Shown here in pieces: positions 57,360 to 64,000 of a stretch of 64,000 bases of DNA. This DNA is from Ascaphus truei (Eukaryota; Chordata; Amphibia; Anura; Ascaphidae). Location of the stretch: positions 8,077,747 through 8,141,746 of the forward strand of contig CM071570.1 of the NCBI GenBank assembly GCA_036426205.1. The letters are read 5' to 3'. The notes below the pieces were generated by a model. The model was not told the origin of the DNA and did not search any database. It saw only the letters and a program-made list of their open reading frames with translations. The position numbers and the translations under genes are program-made. The number at the start of each line of letters is the position of its first letter. Position 1 is the stretch's first letter.

Positions 57360-57780
57360 TGTTTTCTGGTTGGGAAGGTTTGGGAAGGTTTGGGAAGGTT
57401 TGGGAAGGTTTGAGAAGGTTTGGGAACTTTTGGGGTTTGAGAAGATTTGGGAAGGTTTGAGAAGGTTTGGGAAGGTTTGAGAAGATTTGAGGGTTGGGAA
57501 TGTTTGAGGGCTGGAAAGGTTTGAGAAGGTCTGATAAGTGTTTGGGAAGGTTTGAGAAGGTTTGAGGGTTGGGAATGTTTGAGGGATTGGAAAGGTTTGA
57601 GAAGGTCTAAGTGTTTGGGAAGGTTTGAGAAGGTTTTGGAATGTTTGAGGGTTGGGAAGGTTTGAGGTTTGTGAAGGTTTGAGAAGGTCTGAGAAGTGTT
57701 GGGAAGGTTTGAGAAGGTCTACGAAGTGTTGGGAAGGTTTGGAAAGGTTTGGAAAGGTTTGAGATGGGTTGGGAAGGTTG
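57360..57780. repeat. GGGAAGGTTTGAGAAGGTTT minisatellite
   Basis: About 40 copies of a 10-base module (GGGAAGGTTT, GAGAAGGTTT, GAGGGTT variants) arranged in irregular higher-order blocks of 70-90 bases. Strongly purine-rich on the plus strand. Confidence 0.96.
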
Positions 57781-57844
57781 CCCAGTTATTAACCACCACC
57801 CTTGCTCTGCCTGAAAAAAAAACCCTGAAACTGAGGTTCAGATT

Positions 57845-58180
57845 TACAAAATTATTTATTTATAAAATATTTTACCAGGAAGTAATACATTGAGAGTTAC
57901 CTCTCGTTTTCAAGTATGTCCTGGGCACAGAGTAAAACAAATAGTACATGGTTACAAGTACAGTTACATAAATGAACAGGGTATACATTATATACAAGAC
58001 ATTGCGTGCACAGTTAAAGAAAATATATATTATGAGCGTATGAAACAGTTACAGACCAGGTTAAAATGTGAGACAGCCTTAGATTTGAAAGAACTTAAAC
58101 TGGTGGTGGATGTGAGAGTCTCTGGTAGGTTGTTCCAGTTTTGGGGTGCACGGAAGGAGAAGGAGGAACGTCCGGATACT
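57845..58180 (-). pseudogene. Non-LTR retrotransposon C-terminus and 3' end
   Basis: The minus-strand frame reads SGRSSFSFRAPQNWNNLPETLTSTTSLSSFKSKA, the tail of a CR1/L2-group reverse transcriptase (conserved W-N-x-LP block). It runs into a 3' region with ENERNSQCIT-like translation and ends near 57845. 5'-truncated. The family differs from the CR1-like copies elsewhere in the window. Confidence 0.75.
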
Positions 58181-61100
58181 TTGTTCAACTTGAACATCGA
58201 AATTAACATTAAAGTTCTGAAAATTCATGTCGAACCCACAAACATGCAAATTCCTCATTTTGATTCTTACAAATGATTCGTACCCACAAGCATAGTTAAG
58301 TTCCATATAGTATCAATGTTCATTTTAAATCACACAACCCTACAGTATGTAAATCTCTAAGAAAATTGTTTATGTTTGATATACTAGTGATCACTTTATA
58401 TTTTATCACTTTAAAAAAACTGCATCTCCCAAACCTCATTCCAGTACTTCACATAACAGACTGGGATTTTGTATTCCACTGTTTACTTTATATAACTCCA
58501 GATAAACACATAAACTTCGGGATAAAAAATATAGATCCTGACCTTTCTATTTCTTTGACATGATAAAAGGTTGTGAATGTTGAGAAGAGTCAATAAATCT
58601 ATTTGAGCTCTCAAAATATTAACTCTCTCTTGCAACTGAACCTGGACCACTGTTCAGATAACCACTTCAATTTAGTCTACTGTTTTAATAAGATTTTATC
58701 AGCTGCTGAAGGGTTAACTAATTCTGCTTTGATATTTGAGGATTTGATTTTTCTGCAAATGTGAAACAGGCCACGCATTATACACACGTTTTTTTTTTGG
58801 GGGGGGGGGGATTGGATGTTGATGATGCAAATAATTTTACTTAATTATTTTTTCATTGGTGGATAGGGATTAGACAATCACAGATACAATCACAAGCCTG
58901 ATGTGACTGCCAATAAACTTCTAAAAAGCATCATTTTCTGCAGTGGGCCATGTTGAAGTGTCTTGGATGTGAAAAATGCAGGATCAATGTTGAAAAGTGA
59001 ACTAGATACGTTACCCTATCTGGGAAATGGACTAACACTCTCGACTTACAGAATTCAGTGTCCCTACTACTTTCCTGAAGTATAGCTAGCTTCTCTTTAT
59101 ATAGATTTTGATTTACAGTATCTGGTCCTTTTTATGTCACAGGAACTGTAAGATAAGTAAAATAATTTTGCATTTCATTAAGTGAAACAGAACTGGGGCA
59201 GTTTTTAAAATTAACTAGCCACACGGAAATCCTGCTCCAATCTACAATAATTTCATTCCTTAAATGTTGGTGTCAGTTTTATGACCCTTGTAAAAGCTAT
59301 TTTCAGTAAATATGATTGCCATTATATGAAATATTATGCACCCACAATCAGCATTTTCCAGCAGTAAAATGTAAATGTACATTGAATTCTGATGTAAAAC
59401 ATCTGGCAACACATTATTGGCACTGTGGTCTGCATGATAGCCAATAGATACAGATGAAGCTACAGTAACCGTACTGTATTAACTCTGTGGAGGGCTCCAT
59501 TAGGAAGCATGGATCCCCTGCAGCACCATTGTGGCATTCACTGTCTCTGACGCCACACTCTTTGGCTTCTGTGACCGTGGCACCGGAGACAGTTAGTCTT
59601 GCTACATTTGTATTGTTTTTAGAATTTTAATCTGGTTACATTTGGTTAAATTCAGGCCCAGAAATATAAAATATGTATCAGTAGAGGAAGCCTTTAACTT
59701 TGCAGACTTGTCTTATCCACGGTGACGGTGAAAACAGTGAAACGGCTTCCAAGTTCTAGGGATGTCCCCTTTCTTCTAAATAATAATATTATACACAGCA
59801 CTGGACATACAATTCTGCACACAGGAGTTTACCAAGAGTGAGCACTTTCACTAGTTTGCATTTGGTATTTAAAAATAAAATTGTATTTTAAGAGCTGGAA
59901 TGGTTTTAGTTTTTGGATTTATAAGAAAATCTTAAAAAAAAAAAAAAAAAATAGGCAGGAATTCTTTTTTTAAATATGTGGTCAAACTTTTTCAACATAT
60001 TTGCAAAAGATGGAGAGTTTTTCTGTTTGCGAACTAAAAATATTGTTGAGTTTGTTATGAGTCTCTTGGATTTTGGCATGAATTTTTCCGGATTTGAACG
60101 TTCATTCTCAATTTCAACTCAAACTTTCCAACAAACATCGAGTTTGCAAAATTCGAACTTTGTACCTTACAATACTGCCCATCCTTAGAGTTTACAATAT
60201 ATATTTTAGAGCTTCATTCTCGGGGGGATAAAGTGACTTGCCTAAAGTTCAAAATGGAAATATGACACTGAGATTCACCTGATGTTCTTACCACAAAGCG
60301 ACTCCTTTAGCAGTTATTTGAATTAACAGAGGGTTCCTTGAACTCTCTGAGAATTCTATTCACAGAGAAAATTAAGCAAGATTGGGCAGGAACCATCTTA
60401 ATTTCATTGTATTTTATATTGCTGACAAAGCTTCTATTTGCCCTACTGTATCTATGAAAAATAATTTGACAAATATTTACAAAGTGGCACTATTCCATAA
60501 GATGCCCTCTGATCCACCTGGTAGGCAATTGTAAAGCCTCACAACAGACTGTTCTAAATTTTGATTCCTCAATGTGTTGTCAGTGTCATTGTGACTCCTG
60601 ACTTTGCCCCGCTCAATACAGTATTACTCTCAGTGCAGTAGACCACCCACGTACTATGAAGTGTACATCTGAGTGGCAACTTCAAACAATCACACCACAG
60701 CACTAGTTTTCTCTGCTCATACATATACTGCTACTTGAACCACTCTCCCCTGTTCAACTATTGCAGAATAATAATCCATGAATGCAAATTCTCTCACCAT
60801 CAGTGTGTTCCTCTATACTTTCTGGAGGTATCTAATAGCATAAGCAGAGCCTCTTTCAGTTTTTCTAGGCTGTTGTTATTCTTCAAGCTGATGCTTTACT
60901 CTTCCGCACTCTTCTTCCTCAACACTTAGCATTAAGATCTGCTTTTTCTCCTCTACTTTCTTCACATGTCCAGGGGGAGCATATCCCATTCAGCCTTTTG
61001 GGACCTACGGAGACTGTCCCTACCTGAGGGGTTGAGCAGGGAGTTACAACTGTATGTAATTTTTGTATAACAATATACACAGTATATTTTGCACATTATT

Positions 61101-61209
61101 GCTTAATATTTCTTGCACCATTACACTTTTTTCACTGCGCTGTGAGAGCGCCAAAATCTATCACATTTGGCTTAACTTTTCTCCTCTACTAACATGCTTT
61201 TTCATATAG
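58181..61209. other. Unassigned non-coding DNA
   Basis: About 3 kb, mostly single-copy in appearance. An A-rich run occurs at 59933-59952 and a G run at 58799-58810. No gene recognised. Confidence 0.45.
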
Positions 61210-61214
61210 GGCCC
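61210..61214. repeat. 5-bp target site duplication, left (LTR)
   Basis: GGCCC, repeated at 61755-61759. Confidence 0.88.
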
Positions 61215-61754
61215 TGTGACAGGGTGAAGTCAGGTACTGATAATTATGCCTGGGAAACATATATCTGAGTCCTTCATCCAGCAATCAGAAGGTTAACCCA
61301 GTAAGAATACTTGGGCAATCAGGAAGAAAGCTGGGACTGCTGACAACCAGCTTGATAAGGAGGCTACTGCTTGTATAGGTGGCTGACTCAGACCACAGAG
61401 CTGTCCTGTTCAAGCTCCTATCCAGAAAGATTTCCTAAACTCTCTCTAGGGACAGAGATTTCCAAACAAAGATACAGTAAGGACTTTAATATTGTTCCAT
61501 AACTATTGTGGTATATGTTTAGGGGTTGGGAACTGGAAAAATCAAACCAGCCTGATAGATAGGGCCTGGAATGTTTAGCAAGATCTCCCTATGGGGAGCA
61601 AGCTTTATTTTTATGAGTTGGTTTGCCTTAAAGGGACAGTGTGCCCAAATGTTTATTTGTGTTGTGGAGAAATAAAACCACTCGACATTTGGTTTACCCT
61701 GAAACTGCACATGTGGACTATTGTCTGACCTCGCCTACAGGCCGTCCTGCCACA
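61215..61754 (+). mobile_element. Solo LTR
   Basis: A 540-bp sequence that begins TGTGACAGGG and ends CCTGCCACA, so it has the TG...CA ends of LTRs with a short imperfect inverted repeat. A 5-bp duplication (GGCCC) flanks it. AATAAA at about 61670 is the likely polyadenylation signal, placed as expected in the second half. No primer-binding site or internal region follows, so it is a solo LTR left by recombination. Gypsy or ERV origin cannot be decided. Confidence 0.88.
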
Positions 61755-61759
61755 GGCCC
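61755..61759. repeat. 5-bp target site duplication, right (LTR)
   Basis: GGCCC, partner of 61210-61214. Confidence 0.88.
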
Positions 61760-62590
61760 AATATTTCAATAAACGTTAAAAGGCATGTGCAAACGCTCAA
61801 ACACAAAGATGCAAGCACACACACAACGCACACACAAACACAGAATATACGTATATATTCACTAACGCAGAAAAACGTATGTAGTCAGTGTCTGAAGAAG
61901 TGTAACTGTATATTGGAGAACGTATGACCTAGTCATGTTTCTTTAACTTGAATTATTATGTTATAAAATACTGTAATACATACTGCTCACCGCAAACAAG
62001 GGATATGTTGAGGTTAAACGACAGCATGGGGATGGGTACAATTTCTTAGATAATAGCTGCTTTCATAAAAAAACATAGCTTTTAGTTGTCTGCATTTCAA
62101 TGCATTTGAATGTTAAACCTGATATTTCAATGAGAAGTATATATAATACCATACTGAACAAACCACAGATTTAAGAAAAATAGTGTATGACATACCGTAC
62201 TGTAGGAATCTCTAAGGGGATATTTTTTTTATTTTTTTTCGAAATTGCGAAAACATGCCAATTGTGGCACAATTTCACCAGAAGCGGCAAAAATAGCAGT
62301 ACTGTATGCAGAGGGCCATACATTGATTTGTATTGCCCAATTTGTGAATCTTAATGATTTTCACCTACTTTTGTGTGGGGAAAAAAATAGGCATATTTCA
62401 TGTGGTTTGCAAACTTTAGCAAAAAATGTGGCACTTACCTACTACTTTTCAGTATATCTGCCCCCTATCTGGTAATGGTACTTATGGCTGGTACACAAGC
62501 TGATGTAGAATTCCAGTGGGAATTCCAGTGTTCTAACAAGTTATGTATACACTTCAACCCCATCAATCTTTGGTGAGTCATGTTTACTAG
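61760..62590. other. Unassigned non-coding DNA
   Basis: About 830 bases; a short CA-rich run near 61818. Nothing else recognised. Confidence 0.5.
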
Positions 62591-62594
62591 AGCT

Positions 62595-62697
62595 CACACA
62601 CACGCACACACGCACACACGCACACACGCACACACGCACACACGCACACACGCACACACGCACACACGCACACACGCACACACGCACACAAACACAC
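62595..62697. repeat. (CACACACG)n microsatellite
   Basis: About 12 copies of an 8-base CACACACG unit, a regular CpG-containing variant of a CA repeat. Confidence 0.95.
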
Positions 62698-64000
62698 CAC
62701 ATTTACATAAGCCAAATTAGCACTTGAGTACTAAGCAATGAAAGACAAATTGTCTCTCTGAACCCTGACTGACTAGGTCATAGCCACGATGTATGTAGTT
62801 AACAAACTACAAAAGCTTACATTTATTTTGGCACAAGTGACATAGTGTGATTTTCACAATAGATTATCCCAGAGCCAACTCTGATTTGTGTCCATTAATT
62901 CTGAAACCATTCAATAGCTTTGATTCTTTGAAATGTTGGAGGGTCTGAAAACAGCTCCTCGGAGAGAGAAAAGCTATTTTATTCTGACAATGGATTAGGC
63001 GTGGATGAATCATTAAGAGCCTCAGAGGCTAAAGCCATTTACCTACATCTGCAGCTGCCGATAAAACAGTTCAAACCTGGATAAGGTAGTTGTATATGGT
63101 AGAAGATATATCAATTTATTGCCCCATTCAAAGTGCAAATGAAATGAAATTTATATTACTAAATTCACCGCAGGACTGTAAATTTACCAATGTAAACAGG
63201 GGTCAAACGGATTAATTTATTTCTGTTTCTCCCCAATTCAACGAGAATAATAAAACATCTTCCATTCAATGGCTTCTTTGATAGTGACCACACGTGACGT
63301 CATGTTATATCACTCCAATACCTATACTTACCCAGAATACTCTGCAGTTGTGCATTTTGTACAAGTCTAGTAAAATTTGAGTATTGCAGTACTGATTGCT
63401 GGATTTCAATGCGGAGCACTACATTGGATACTACAGTATGTGAGAAAACAAAGTCTTATTCAGTTGAGACAAGTAAAACTTCTATTTATTGATAGCCCTG
63501 TACTGGAGAGCTGCACTGTTAAATAAAACTTTGCACACAAAGGGTGTTTTATTAGTCACATAATCAAAGGAAAACGGTTAGAAACAATTCGACAAAAAAA
63601 GGAGCAAAAATAAAGTCAAATTTAAGAAATAAGAAAGGTCCATTACTTGTATTAAATTGTATTGCTTGAGCTATACTGTAGGTTGGTATTTTTGCCCAAG
63701 TTTTGTGTTTAGGGGAGTTTCATTAGTAGATCCACCCAACTCTCTGAGGGCTAGAGGTATTTATCCAGGTCTCCTGGCTGCTAATATTGGGGCGCAAATT
63801 GCATCTCATTATTAAGGAAAACATCATAAATCTGGAGCAGTTTTTTTTTTCCAATTATATTAAAAAAACCTCCCAACGGTACATGTAGGTGGGGAAAGGA
63901 TCCCTGTCGCTTTCCCTGTTTTTACCAAATTTGCATTTGACTTGCTTATGTATTCAGAAATACCAAAAACAGCTTATCAGAATATTGTGCACATGCTCTA
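62698..64000. other. Unassigned non-coding DNA
   Basis: About 1.3 kb; nothing recognised. Confidence 0.5.

Noticed and set aside
1..64000. Bacterial-type systems (CRISPR, operons, riboswitches)
   Set aside because: Repeat content and retroelement types are vertebrate; no such arrays or operons are visible.

Overview
The window is non-coding, repeat-packed vertebrate DNA. I recognise no host exon, tRNA, rRNA or CRISPR array, and every open frame whose product I can name belongs to a decayed transposable element. The mixture fits an amphibian, most likely a frog: Penelope-like elements (PLEs) with GIY-YIG domains, CR1-like and L2-like LINEs, an L1/Tx1-like LINE, a MIR-type CORE-SINE, Tc1, hAT, pogo-like and PIF/Harbinger DNA transposons, a solo LTR, and long (TA)n, (GT)n, (GATA)n and CT-rich arrays. 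The species assignment is inference.

Layout. 0.5-3.1 kb: a small foldback insertion and a minus-strand PLE with a GIY-YIG pseudogene and a hammerhead-ribozyme-like motif. 3.2-3.6 kb: a short TIR element next to (GATA)n. 4.7-9.1 kb: a Tc1 transposon holding two nested PLE-type insertions (2.56 kb and 275 bp), each with its own target duplication. 9.4-10.4 kb: CT-rich array, a 170-base assembly gap and a hAT end. 13.0-15.0 kb: PLE and L2 remnants. 16.77-18.25 kb: a hAT element with a perfect 8-bp TSD and an internal satellite. 21.2-22.1 kb: two abutting TA-targeting elements. 25.2 kb: CORE-SINE. 26.9-28.5 kb: a 1.6-kb near-palindromic insertion inside a CR1-like LINE. 30-37 kb: a tandem 1.05-kb duplication, two more large palindromes and duplicated CT-rich DNA, whose copies differ mainly by single-base indels, so assembly error is a real possibility. 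37.9-38.6 kb: a 647-bp foldback insertion. 39-40.5 kb: small MITEs. 41.3-43.1 kb: minus-strand L2. 44.1-46.8 kb: pogo-like MITE, CR1 tail and a second Tc1. 48.0-54.8 kb: a near full-length L1-type LINE with a 16-bp TSD. 57.4-57.8 kb: minisatellite. 61.2-61.75 kb: solo LTR with a 5-bp TSD.

The most interesting thread is a set of hammerhead-like motifs in PLE-type sequences. Two, next to GIY-YIG genes, retain box 1 (CTGANGA), stem I and stem II, and one carries changes that look like CpG decay. Two others, in short foldback insertions, replace C with U at position 3 and G with A at position 8. These positions pair in the folded hammerhead, so the change keeps a Watson-Crick pair. In the 647-bp insertion the motif lies exactly at the apex of the palindrome, so the arms extend its stem I. 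I see this directly in sequence; ribozyme activity is inference.
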